Below are positions 1-11,400 of a DNA stretch of 64,000 nucleotides, piece after piece. The translations under genes and the position numbers were made by a program. The DNA lies in the NCBI GenBank assembly GCA_003290165.1, contig QNQO01000510.1, positions 62,001 through 126,000 on the forward strand, in the 5' to 3' direction. Below the pieces are notes generated by a model that saw only the letters and a list, made by a program, of their open reading frames with translations, made no database searches and was not told the DNA's origin. The DNA is from Berberis thunbergii (Eukaryota; Streptophyta; Magnoliopsida; Ranunculales; Berberidaceae). Position 1 is the stretch's first letter, and the number at the start of each line of letters is the position of its first letter.

Positions 1-1407
1 TTCTGTGGTGCCCACTGGATGGCCAAATGCTCATTTTTTGTCCATAATATATCATTTTAAATTAAGCATTATCAAGACTTTCCTACATAATGGTCTTCCT
101 TTTATACAGGAAATCATGCAAATGTTTTATTTGGTTGCTTTATGCACAAAATGATTATTGCTTAAATTATTTGTATGTCATCTTATTGTAAAAAAATTTA
201 ACATGCAAGACATGGATCAGAAAAGAATGCAAATTATTTGAGGAATTGGAATTTGGAACATTGATAACATTTGATGGATGAGAGACTTGAATATAGAATC
301 TGGATATTTTTTGGGGTTAGAATGACCACATACTTCCCTTTCAGTCACTGAAGATATCTTGATAAGAATTAGGGCTGACAATCTATCGAGTTTGACCAAA
401 ATCCGACTCGATCCAATAAAATCAAATTGGATTTGAATTTTTCAGATTCTGATGTAAGAATTGAATTCAGATTTGCTTATCGGATCATATTTTTTAAATT
501 CAATCTAATAAGAATTTGAATTACATATTTTAACAATTTGGTTTGAAAATCTGTAAGTCATGGTTATTAATATTAAAGATAAAAGGTGTTTTTAGTCATT
601 TGAGCACCTAAGTATAAAAAAATCCTAAAATACATCTTATGTTAATTTGATTTTACATAGAACTTTTAATAAAAAAATATATAATTTTAAGTGATTTTAG
701 ATTGGATTTAGATTATATTTGGATTGAGCCAACTTACTGGGTTCGGATATGGATTTGTACTAATAGATAAAATTCAAGATTGGATCGGGTACGGCAAAAT
801 ATGAAGAAAAAAATGGTATTTAATTTCTTGACTCAAATTTTGAAGATCTTTGTTTTATACACCAAGAAGATAGAGGACAATTATGTATTCATCTCACTTT
901 TTTGGTGACTCATCACTTATAGGGTTGTTGAGTTTTCTTGTAATTTCTTTAGTTTGGAAGTCATGATCCAACCACTGAGTTCTAAAGCCTTACTTAATGC
1001 TCAGATGAAATTTTGAATTAGTATAGCTTTAATAAACTTGATATAATATTCTAACTTTGCATTTCAATGATTAATAATTTTTTTCTCCTTTAATGATTTT
1101 TTTTGCCATTATTGTCATATGCATTAGTGGTAGTTAGTGTTTATTATTTTTTGCTTGTTTATCACTTCTAAGTATTATATCCCTTAGATTGGAAGTATTA
1201 TATCCCTTAGGTTGGATTTGCTTGAAATAAATTACTGACATTAAATATTTAGAGACTAACCATTTGATTGAAAAAAGTACACCTTTAACATGTTATTGCT
1301 TAAAATCCATGTCTTCAAGAAGGTAATGATTATTTATCCACGATGCCACTAGTTTTCAATGGAATATTTCACTAAAGTGTGTTATTGCTATACATTTTAA
1401 GGGGGAT
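1..1407. other. AT-rich intergenic DNA, no gene seen
   Basis: No reading frame here has recognisable domains, splice signals or codon character. Around 370-800 there are repeated 'ggatttgaattc'-like words resembling degenerate subterminal repeats of an old DNA transposon, but no clean terminal inverted repeat or target duplication could be set. I see nothing else. Confidence 0.6.
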
Positions 1408-1412
1408 TCAGA

Positions 1413-1801
1413 TGTGGCGAAGGAAAAACCTTGAATCCACTAGGTAATAGGAAGAAGAGATGGGGAATCCTTGAATCCACAAGGTAATTAGGGAGAATAA
1501 AAGATGAACAAAGGAGAAGAAGAGATAAAGCTTGAATCCACAAGCACAAAGAAATAAAGAAGAATAATAAACTTGAATCCACAAGTTGAACGAAAAAAAA
1601 ATCAATTATGAATTTTATTAATCAATTACAAAGAGAAGACTCTTTTATAGATGAAGAAAAGCCAATTTCCTAATTCAATTAAATTTAGAAATAGAAAAAC
1701 TTTCAGCTACAATTCCTAATTATTATGAATCTATGAAATATACATATTCGTGTTAATCCCACTCTCCCTATAACACAAAGCTTCTATGATGATGTCATAC
1801 A
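1413..1801 (-). repeat. 3' LTR of the 1.4-3.7 kb element
   Basis: Aligns along its length with 3301-3705. It contains four copies of the near-palindrome CTTGAATCCACAAG (near 1430, 1470, 1530 and 1573), which also explains the small minus-strand ORFs with repeated LVDSR/LWIQ words in this stretch. Confidence 0.75.
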
Positions 1802-3300
1802 TCAATTTTCCCTTCTTTGAAACAACTCGCCCTCGAGTTGCACATCAAGAAGACAAATAGAGGCAACTTCATTAGAGGAGCAAAACACAACACAAATAAT
1901 CTGCCAACGCTTCTTGCGACTCTTGGGAAGAATTGTCCTTATATGGCGCCTAAGTATTGATATAACAACTTCATTAAATACATCTTACATGATCACATAT
2001 CCAAGAAAATTATAAATATTATTGCCTTTAAATGTTGACCTCTCACATAGGATTGCGAATGGTTCATCACACGCCAACGATTTTGGTATCTCCTTCAACA
2101 ATCATCTTTGATTTGTGCAATCTGAGTGTCATCTTCTTCAGGGACTCATCAAGTGAAAGAGAACCATGTGATATTGGTTGGGTGGCAAAAATTTATTCAA
2201 TAGGTTTAGTTTTGTTTGGTGGTAGAATAATGTGTTCAAAGGGTTGAGAAATTGGAATCAGTGAAAGAAAATATGTTGTGGGTCATAAAGGGTTAGGGAG
2301 AGTGGAAGTGACTTGGTTAATGTAGATGGTTGAAGTGATATGATGTTGGGAAGAATATTGGTGGGGAAGGAGAATAAAAGGAAGAATTTGTTAGGTATGG
2401 TTGAGAAATCTCTTGTATAAGTTGATCAACATTGTGAAGTGTTGAAAATAAATCGTAAACTTATTGTTCACAATGCTTAAGTTTGCATGCTTAAGCCTCT
2501 TGCATAGATAACTAGACTTATGTTTGCAATGAAAAGATGCCCCGTGAAACTCGTGATAATTAGACTTATGTTTTTCTTTACAAAACCACAACATTGGTCT
2601 ACTATTTTGACACAAAATGGTGTAATAATTTCCCTATTCTTTTACTTCCTTATTGCAGAGGTGAATTAATTTTGGACTTGGGCTTGGTTATGTTGAGTGC
2701 AAACCCTGCATATTCTAACATGGTAAATATGAATAAGATCATCAAGAGTGGAGCATATGTACCATGGTAGTAAAGATGGAGATGATGTTGGAAATATAGT
2801 TAAGGTGGTGGTAGATAATAGTTTAGATGATAGGTTGCCATGCATATGACCTTTTTTTAACAACGGATAGGTGGGGTGCCTAGAATAAACCTAGGGGTGA
2901 AATTTACTAGTTGTTGAATGATTTGGTTGAAAAGAATTTGTTAACTAACCAAAGTTATGGTTGGTGATATAGGAACACATTAAATGAGTGATGGGGTCAG
3001 TTGGGTGATGGATTTTGGCTGGTCCAACATGAACGTGGATATGAACTTGTCGAAGACGATGAAATTTTGTATGGGAAAAATTAGCAAACATTGTTGACAA
3101 CAATAACAATGGCAATGCAAAAATGATGGGTCGAGAAGGAGGTTTTCCCTCTTTTTTTTTGGTGACGGGGGTGAAGGGGCAGTGGTGGAAAAACCTATGA
3201 ATGTGACACAATTAAGATGGTAAAAACAATGAGACACGGTGAAAATGAAATACGAAAAAATATAATCGGAATATCTAGTATAGAAACTAAATAACCAAGC

Positions 3301-3705
3301 TGATGAAGGAGAAATCTTGAATCCACAAGGTAATAGGAAAAATACATGGAAAATCCTTGAATTCACAAGGTCTTTAAGGAGAATAGAAGATGAACAAGGA
3401 AGAAGAAAAAAAAAGAAAAACTTGAATCTGTAAGCACAAAGAAAGAATAATAGATAAATAAACTTGAATCCACAAGTCGAATGAAAAAAAAATCAATTAT
3501 GAATTTCATGACCCAGTAGTTTAATTAATAACAAAAGTAAGACTCCTTTATTGATGAAAGATAAATCATTCTCCTAATGCAATTAAACCTACAAATAGAA
3601 CTACTTGCAACTATAATTCCTAATCATACTGAATCTATGAAATATAAATATTCACGTTAATCCTACTCTACCTAGTAAATAAAGCTTGCATGATGATGTC
3701 CTACA
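3301..3705 (-). repeat. 5' LTR of the 1.4-3.7 kb element
   Basis: Second copy of the LTR, with diverged versions of the same four CTTGAATCCACAAG words (near 3314, 3356, 3420, 3465). Divergence from the partner LTR is obvious by eye (many substitutions and small indels), so the insertion is not recent. Confidence 0.72.
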
Positions 3706-3710
3706 TCAGA

Positions 3711-5508
3711 ATGCATTAATGCCATTTCTCATATTTTTTCAATCATCACATTTTCCAAGTCTCATCAATCTCTACAAAATTTCTCATTTCATTTCTTTCT
3801 CTTGTGTTTCATTTGTTCAAAATAGCATAGTCAATCTTTGTGGATTCGACCTTTCTCACGTATAAGTTACTCATATTGCAATACAACTTGATATTAATGT
3901 TTCATTCTTATTCAATTTGAGTGGAAGTGTTAGATTCATAGCAAGATGGTGTTCAACATTAAAAGTGCATACAATAAGCTCATGTATCATTGTTAACCAC
4001 CATATTCAAACTATGGTCGGTGAAAAAATGATACTGAAAAAAACTTAACTTTTCATTGAGCACCATAGGCTATTATAGTAGATAACAACAATTAGAAAGG
4101 ATCGTGTAAATACTTACAAATCTTTTTTTTTTTTTTTGTATCCTCCGTACAGACAAAAAATCTACTCTAAAATACCAAAGCTTTACTCGAATAAGATAAA
4201 ATATCTACAAAGATTTGAGAAGACACACAATATCAAGTGTGAAGGAAGCATATTTGATCCATGAAAACAAACTACTTGAGAAAATTCTATTCATGCACTA
4301 AAACACACACACACATTTTTAGTATTTACGTGACATAACCACAAGTAATTAAGGCACATATTTTAATTATTAAAAATGGAAACCCCAAAATTCAAATTTA
4401 AATAAAAATATACAATTATAAAGCAATTAAAAATGATTAGAATTGCCTAAAAGATTATTTCCAAAAAATGGGGAAGTGTGCATGCACGATCCATGAGGCA
4501 ACAAAAATAACCACCTCTTATGGGTGTTTCAAGCTTTCTTGATTGCTTGAGAAGGTTTAACCCACTCAATTGTGTTACTAAGATGGTTTAGACCCAAGTC
4601 ATAAATGAGGAAAAGTATAATGCTTACCAAAGTTACACTTCGAGTGATCCATCTAAGTCTTTATTCACAAAGTTTGCTTAGCACATTTCCATCCCCTCCT
4701 GAAATGTCCAAACGACTTATGAAAAATGTCTTTTTTCTTCAAGGAGCCACTAGCTTGGAGTCCATTGAGCAACTAGTGCAACAAAGACCCTTTTTGTATC
4801 ACTAAAGAATCACCTAATCCTTCCTTAGTGCAACTTAGGAGTTTATTAAGCTTTCAACCCTGTTACTCAGACCAGTTTGTGTGGTGTTGATTTTCACCTA
4901 AGATTTGTTTTGATCTACTTGTTAGCTTTTGCTTGACGCAATCCATGATTGTTTCAATGTAAAGTCTTATGAAAGTCGACTAAATTTTTTCTTCGAGGTA
5001 AGACACTAGTAGTGAATAAGTCAACTAAACCTACCTCTTTCTACATCCATGTTTTCTTCTTCTTACCACCGCATATTTTAGCTACCACATGCGAATAACA
5101 ACTTCAATTCATGCCACCATTTTTTCTTTGAACCACCGTCCACAAAAACTAATTGAATTTGATACTCCATCTCCCCACCTTTCTCTCCCACTCCTTATTC
5201 TCCCACACAACTACTCTAAACCTACTCCCACTTCCTCCTTAAGTGTTGATACTTATTTAAGGTTACTTTAAACATTTTTTGAAGTAAAAAAAGGGTTTTT
5301 TAAGTGAAACAAACTTTTTTTGATTTCAAAAGGGTTTTAGAGTGTTGACTTGAAAGAGTAGCAATTGTTTGTTTGGAGCTTCAAACGAACTCCAATTGTA
5401 CATATATGTCGTTTGTTTGCTTACATCAAAAGTAAACTTGTTGAATTTTTTTAATGTCGAATTACTTGAGGCAAACTCATCTTTCTTGACATTTTTTATG
5501 TAAATGTG

Positions 5509-5510
<2 letters not shown>
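3711..5510. other. Intergenic DNA with simple repeats
   Basis: No gene recognised. It contains a T15 run near 4123-4138, a short CA tract near 4299-4313 and pyrimidine-rich stretches near 5040-5240. Short ORFs here lack any family resemblance. Confidence 0.55.

Positions 5511-5553
<43 letters not shown>
5511..5553. repeat. 43-nt uninterrupted poly-C tract
   Basis: Every base from 5511 to 5553 is C, in an otherwise AT-rich stretch. Read on the other strand it creates an artefactual poly-glycine ORF. Homopolymer length in an assembly is unreliable, so the true length may differ. Confidence 0.9.
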
Positions 5554-5935
5554 ATTAAAGTATGTTGGCAATAATTTTTGTTGTATATTTTTAAAATAAC
5601 ACTGTAGAGGATAATGGGTGTGGGTCGTGGGGTTTTTTTAATCTTGGGTATAAGGGCTATATGGGTGAGATTCATGGCTTGTGGAATATACCTAGAAGCG
5701 TAAAATCCATTTCGTTTCGCTTTCTAGGAGCACAAGAATATTAAAAATGTTATTTAAATTTTTATGACTAAGAGTGCAAAGCGCATATGAACAATACTAA
5801 AGAGCTACAATGCACCTAAGCTTACAAGAAAGCACAATGCACACGTGCATCCATTTTATTGTTGGTATAATTTTTAATGGTATGGAACTGGGGTGCAGGG
5901 GGCATGAAAAGCAAGTCAACACAACTAAATGGGGT

Positions 5936-6055
5936 GTCAATGGTAGCCTGGTTGGATGGTTAAGACTGTGGTGGTTTAACCCCCACGTTTTGGGTTCTAT
6001 ACCCATCAGCGACACGCTTGCCTTTCCAAAAAAAATAAAAAATAAAAAAAATAAC
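5936..6055 (+). mobile_element. tRNA-derived SINE
   Basis: A 120-bp unit with an RNA polymerase III A-box-like word near its start (GTAGCCTGGTTGG, about 5943) and a B-box-like word (GGGTTCTATACCC, about 5991), followed by an A-rich tail with interspersed T (about 6027-6055). The 9-mer 'aaatggggt' flanks it at 5927-5935 and 6056-6064 as the target duplication. It codes for nothing; SINEs are moved by LINE enzymes. Confidence 0.75.
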
Positions 6056-6057
6056 AA

Positions 6058-6140
6058 ATGGGGTAGATGAATGGTCGACTCGTCAAGTTCATGACTTGAA
6101 GACTGCAGGTTCGAATCCTGTTGTTCGAATTCTAATCGCT
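6058..6140 (+). other. tRNA-like sequence with CAT anticodon position, probably a pseudo-tRNA or old SINE head
   Basis: A 4-bp stem CAAG/CTTG encloses the 7-nt loop TTCATGA (anticodon CAT), and downstream GCAGG-TTCGAAT-CCTGT makes a good T-arm. A matching acceptor stem cannot be drawn, so this is not called a functional tRNA. It was already present when the adjacent SINE inserted, because the SINE's target duplication overlaps its left edge. Confidence 0.35.
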
Positions 6141-6510
6141 TTTACGTGTGAAAGGAATAGGACCACCTTCTAAACCTAAGTGTTCCTCAATGACTGATAG
6201 CGTACAAATATCATGAAGGAAAGGTGAAACAAAACCTTATTTAGGGAGTGCAATAGAGAACCTGAGATCCGACGTGAGCAATCAGTCGAAATAGCAGAGC
6301 TTAGACTGAAAAGTAACATGAACTAAACTAGCCCATATTTGTTTTTTGAAAGAACACAAATCTTATTTATACCACCATACCAATTTTGATTTAGTTTAGT
6401 TTTAGAATACAAACTCGACCAAAGGTTTTCAAGTATTTTTTATGACACTCATGAGTAAGAATTTTGGGGAAAAAAATTCAAGCCCAAAGCCCAACCAATG
6501 GTCTCAAGTG
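6141..6510. other. No gene recognised
   Basis: Non-coding in appearance, with no inverted repeats or splice-bounded frames that I can support. Confidence 0.5.
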
Positions 6511-6518
6511 GCCAAAAG

Positions 6519-7098
6519 CAAGGATTGTGATTTCGTTTTTGAGTTAATTTTGGTTTTCTGATTTTAAGAAATATTTCGGCATGTAAAAAAAAGGTAAAAC
6601 TTTTGAGGGTATATGAAATATATAATGAATTTCGAGGGATATATTAAAGTATGTGAAAAAATAATATGCAAGTAAATAAATTTATTAAACACATTAAATG
6701 AAATCAAAATACCTATAATTAGAAAATCAAGGGGTAGTTTTAATTTTTATGTACAAGTAGAAGAAGCAATAATTTGGAAATTAGAAAGTGGTTTAAAAAA
6801 TCAATAAATGATAATTAGAAGAAAAAAATTGAAATTTACAAAAAAAAAATTGGAAAATTTTTGAAAAAAATTCGGAAAATTTTCAAAAAAAAAAAAACTT
6901 GAAAAAAAATGTAAACTTTAGTAGATGATTTTTGTATTTTTACGAAAAAAACCCAAAATTTATGGAAAAACCTCAAAAATTTTCAAAAAAACCTTCGATA
7001 AAATGTCATTTTTTCTTTCACCGGTTTTTTTTTCGTAATTTCAAAAAAACTAAAATTTTGGCGAAATTTCATATAATTTTGTGAAATCACAATCCTTG
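6519..7098. mobile_element. hAT-like non-autonomous DNA element (CAAGGATTGTGATTTCG ends)
   Basis: The 580-bp element starts CAAGGATTGTGATTTCG and ends GTGAAATCACAATCCTTG. The exact 8-mer 'gccaaaag' flanks it on both sides (6511-6518 and 7099-7106). Terminal inverted repeats with an 8-bp target duplication are the hallmark of hAT-superfamily insertion. The interior is A/T homopolymer-rich and non-coding. A related end (CAAGGACTGTGATTTCG) occurs at about 53732. Confidence 0.85.
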
Positions 7099-7187
7099 GC
7101 CAAAAGTAAACTCGCCTAGATCTTTTTCTTTGTCATATAGCCCCAGTACCCTCTTTATCTTCTTCAAAAGTTTTGGAACCCCTTTAG

Positions 7188-7651
7188 TAGGGGTGCCTGT
7201 GATCCCAATCCCGTCCAAATTTAGAGTGAGATGGGATCAGAATAAAGATTTTTAATCCCGTCCCGTCCCTAACTAATTTATTTATTATTTATTATTATTA
7301 TTAAGTTTAACATTTTAAGTTTATATCCAAAAAAGAAGTCAATTTGATGTAACGTTTGGAATTATTATTCCAACAATTAAAAAAAATTGTTATTTTTAAT
7401 TTGGGTATCCAGTAATAAAATGAATTTGTATTCTTAATTTGAATATTATCGCCTTGGAATAAAAAATTATACTATTATTTTTTATATAAAATTTTAACAA
7501 AAACTTTTATAGTCTTTGAACCATGTTCATCCCATCTCATTCCGTCTCGATCCCGATCCCATTTGGGATGAGATGAGACCTATCACGTCCCGAAGATAAA
7601 ACAATAGGATGAGATTGGAATAAGGTCCACCCCGTCCCATGCCCACCCCTA
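7188..7651. mobile_element. hAT-like non-autonomous element, TAGGGGTG family
   Basis: A 464-bp element from TAGGGGTG to CACCCCTA, flanked by 7180-7187 'ccctttag' and 7652-7659 'gcctttag' (7 of 8 bases identical). Subterminal regions are rich in GGGATGAGAT/ATCCCGTCCC words, as in the relatives at 11541-12558 and 55187-55911. Ac/Ds-type hAT elements have similar (T/C)AGGG ends. No transposase is present. Confidence 0.82.
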
Positions 7652-7659
7652 GCCTTTAG

Positions 7660-8458
7660 AACCCACAAAGGCTTCACCTTCAAGCTTTTCCAACTTTGCT
7701 CATTTTAAAATAATTCAAACAAGGTTCAAAAGTCCAAAACAAAGCTCAAAACGAGCAAATATCTTTAAAACAATGGAACTCGAGAAATGAACCTTTAAAA
7801 CAGTTTAAGTCGAGCAATAAGGGTCAAAAAATGGTTGAAATTAGGACTCCCTTGAGAGATAGAGTTTTCGAGCAAAACGTCAGGCAAAATATTTCCTTTT
7901 TATTTTTTCCTAGCAGGTGGTACTAAGTAAAATTTCCTACAAAAACTTGGTGCAAGAAGAGGAAAACATGGGTGTAGTTAGAAGCTGCCATCAAGAAAAG
8001 CAACTACCACAATATAATTCAAAAGTTCCACCTGATTGAGCATGTCCAGCACATTTGTTCTCAGTTGCAATTGCAAGATATATTCTTAATTGTTGGCAAG
8101 AAAAAATTCAACAGTTTATGAACTATTTGTATGCATGGAGTAGCCAAAACAGCAAGTCGTTTCTTTCTTCCTAATATTTTCTTTGGCTTTTTTTTTCCCA
8201 AGACTTGTAACTGTTAATGTAAGATTTTAAAGTCAGGTTGAGATCCCCAAAGGAACCACAGAGTGCAGCTGGTCACAAATAGAATGCGAATTCCCTTCAC
8301 AGCTCCACAAAGGCTTCCACTAGAATCTGATCAACTTGTCACATGCGGATGATCAGATACTTGTTTGCGGGCTTCCTCCAGTTGAGCTGTGATGATCAAG
8401 TCCAGATCTATGAAAGAAAGTTCGGTAAATGTGGCAACTTCTGTTTTTGTGATTGAAG
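7660..8458 (-). other. 3' flank and probable 3' UTR of the TAPT1/POD1 gene
   Basis: Non-coding stretch just past the stop codon (8459-8461) of the minus-strand gene. The part next to the stop is less AT-rich and looks like transcribed UTR. No canonical AATAAA was found, so the cleavage site is not placed. Confidence 0.4.
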
Positions 8459-11400
8459 CTAGTCATAATGAAGGTGGTGTTTTCTCCTTTGGCACCTTTT
8501 CACATACCAAGAAGCATGCTTCTGCAAGCCCATGCCAATCATTACCTTAAGGCTTGCAAGCATGAGATATGTCATGACCGACAAGATGAAGACCCAAAGC
8601 AGCCTCCAAAGAGGAGGTCCACAAGGTAGATGAGCTGCATAAACTGGGGTCAGAACTCGAATAACCTGAAAACAGAAACAAACATTAGAGGATTACAAGA
8701 TCTAATCCAACTAGCATTGTCCAAAAGAGTAAATATGTGTATCCATACAGTCACTTACCACACAAGCTGGTGCCAATGGAACAAAGGTTAGGTTTTTCTT
8801 CCCATCCTCGGGCTGCATATTTAGAGTCTGAGAAAATAAGGGAGAAGAGCAGAAGGGATGGAAAGAAATATAGTCAATAATTATAAAATGATTCAACTGA
8901 TGAAAACATTCTGCATCAGCTAATTATCTGCAAATTTTCTCCTCGGACTAATTAAGAAGAAGCTGAGAGGCAAATCATTTGGGGTTGTAGTCAGGAAGTA
9001 TTTCACCAGTTCATATTATGTATGTAACTGTCAATCTGGATCATTTTCTAAACATTCAAACTACAGTCAAATGAATGGAGCTATCATTGAATAGGATGTC
9101 ATGAACCATCTAGAATTTCTCGTTTTAAATTTGAACAGAAGCAATGAATTTGGCTCGTTAAAATCATCCAATTAAGCTGATGTTCAAGTTTCTTGTGCAA
9201 CCCAACTACAAAGACATTTATAAAAAAATGCATAAACTAGAGAGGTCTTGAGATAATACAACCGGACATACATACTAACTTTCTTTTTTCTTTACTATTT
9301 GAATTAAGTCGATGAAACAAAAAGGTCACTTGGCCCAGAGGTTATAAGGATCTAATCACAGTAATAATTAAAGAACAATGGAAGTAAACCTTAGATAAAA
9401 AATAAACAATACTAAGTTATGCAACTCCACTGAATGTAGTACCTGTTTGCAGAGATCTTCCAGAAACTCAGAGTATGCAATGGGCCTTATTTCATTGAAC
9501 TTTGCAATGAAGGAATGCTTGATGTTATCGATAACCATTTCACATATGTAAACCAGGAGAGCATTCTGAGGTCTCAAAAGAAAACGAATCAGTGCTATGT
9601 AACCTGTGTGGAGTACATTTTATTATGTTCATCTTGATAATCATGCTTGGAATTATGCAACTTACAGATAGAAAACTGCCAAACCAGTAACCCTCAGCCT
9701 CCAGGATATTTTGAGCAAGCACAAATAAGATAAATGCTGAAATGTGGAACCTCTCGATAGAATCTGATTATGAACAACAGCTTACAGTGAATAGAACAAA
9801 TAAGTTTGACAAGTAAGGGAAAAGTAGAAATTGACAGTAGTCACAAACAATAAAAAGTTTCAACAAATTCTATAACACTGCACTAGGATGAGCATCAAGG
9901 ACTGTCCTGAACATATAAGTGAACTTACCAGTTTTGAATTAGCGGAAAAAAAAAGTTATTCAAGTTTATTGAGAAGATCCGAAATCGGAAGGAGAGAGAA
10001 AAATGGTGATTGCAGGTGACTAAATACTGCGGTAGATCACCTGTCCCCACTTAAAATCACGTAGTAAAAAGCCCTCTGAGGATCCTGCATCTAACGAAGG
10101 TCAGATATACCCAGGTTGAACTTGGCATGCTCTCCTGAGAAGACTGATCTAAGGTTACACAGGCCGCAGGGTTGGCATGTGACCAACAACTATCGCATTG
10201 ACCTGTTTATTTACATTCAACCCTTTGGACACTCACACTGATCATATCAAAGTAAAAGATGTCCAATTTCCCCAGTATTATTTTCGTTTCGTTACTCTCT
10301 CGTCAATGCACTGAGGCAAACTTTAGCTTCAAAATACCTCTGCAAAGAGATTCCATTTCGTCCTATGTCTGCTTTAATGAAATACGTTCATTTTGGATTT
10401 AAGAATTTGGAAGCATTCATTCAAAAACTCATATGGGAGTGAGATGCTCAGCGAAAATACCCTATATATTTTAGTGACAGTTACGAGAGTTATCAACGGT
10501 TAGCATGTTCTACAACATCACTTTTAAAGTACATCCCATTCTTCCTCATCAATGATGGATTCCTTGTGAAAGATGCTGGTAACACCAACCACAATGTATT
10601 AATGAGGAAAATAACCTTCTCTCAGTTTTGAAGTTCAGCCATCAACGAAAGGATAAAAGACGGCAATGCTGCACTCTGATTCTCTGAACTTAGATTGAAG
10701 ATGCCAACCCTCCCCCAGCAAAGCCAGAAATGAAAAGGCAAGGCCACATGCTGAGGAACATATATCCTACAGCCACCTAAAAACACAGATGAAAAAGGGG
10801 ATCGATTCTAGCTCATAGTAACACTTATGAACAGTGTACCAAATGGCAAAAGAACTAGTCATGATCTGAATGAGCTTGCACCCAAGCACAAGCTTGCTAA
10901 GATTTTCACCAAGACAAAAAGGGAAGTCCAGTAAACTCATAGCCCCAGCCAAGAAGCGAGTCTTCATAGCCCCAGCAAAGTTCAAGATTCCATAGCTTAC
11001 TACGATAACGGAATAGCTGATTATGGCACGGACATATTACAATGACCATAGGAAAGCCATGGACTTGACAGCAGTCATATGTCAAGTATTCCCATTTAGC
11101 CTTCATGGCCAAACACTCAATTTTAGATTCTATTACCTTCTTCTCCAAGCAATTTCCATTTCAATACTCTTGCAAGTGCATGGGATCAAGACTTGGAACC
11201 TTAGGAGGCAGGATACAAGTCCAGCAACTAAACAACAAGATTCAAGAGCAAAGCCTAGCATATAAAAAGTTCATAGGGCACCACAATTTTGGCCTTCAGA
11301 AAAGGATTTCCTGTAAGATCCAAATTCTACAGCTCATTTACAAGGATTGAGCTTGAAACAATGTGCACATATAGTTAGACGAAAACTTTGAAAATTTCCA

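Larger units (their letters stand above)
1413..3705 (-). mobile_element. Small non-autonomous LTR retrotransposon
   Basis: Two direct repeats of about 390 and 405 bp (1413-1801 and 3301-3705) bound a 1.5-kb interior. The outer flanks share the 5-mer 'tcaga' (1408-1412 and 3706-3710), a plausible target duplication. Read on the minus strand, the interior ends in a gag-pol-tail-like stretch ('ctcgagggcgagttg') and a purine-rich tract (AAGAAGGGAAAA, about 1805-1820), which is where a polypurine tract should precede the 3' LTR. The LTR has a minus-strand TATA-like word (CTATAAAAGAG, about 1637-1647 in the 3' LTR). No gag, protease, RT or integrase is visible inside, so the element would need helper proteins. 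The LTR ends could shift by about 3 bp; the tRNA primer site is not clear. Confidence 0.7.

Noticed and set aside
360..810. hAT element starting TTAGGGCTGACAA
   Set aside because: The left end is suggestive, but no right end or 8-bp duplication could be set.
5326..5571. Minus-strand ORF with a long poly-glycine run
   Set aside because: It is only the translation of the poly-C tract in non-coding DNA; no other coding sign.
6058..6140. Functional tRNA-Met gene
   Set aside because: Anticodon and T-arms look right but no acceptor stem can be formed.
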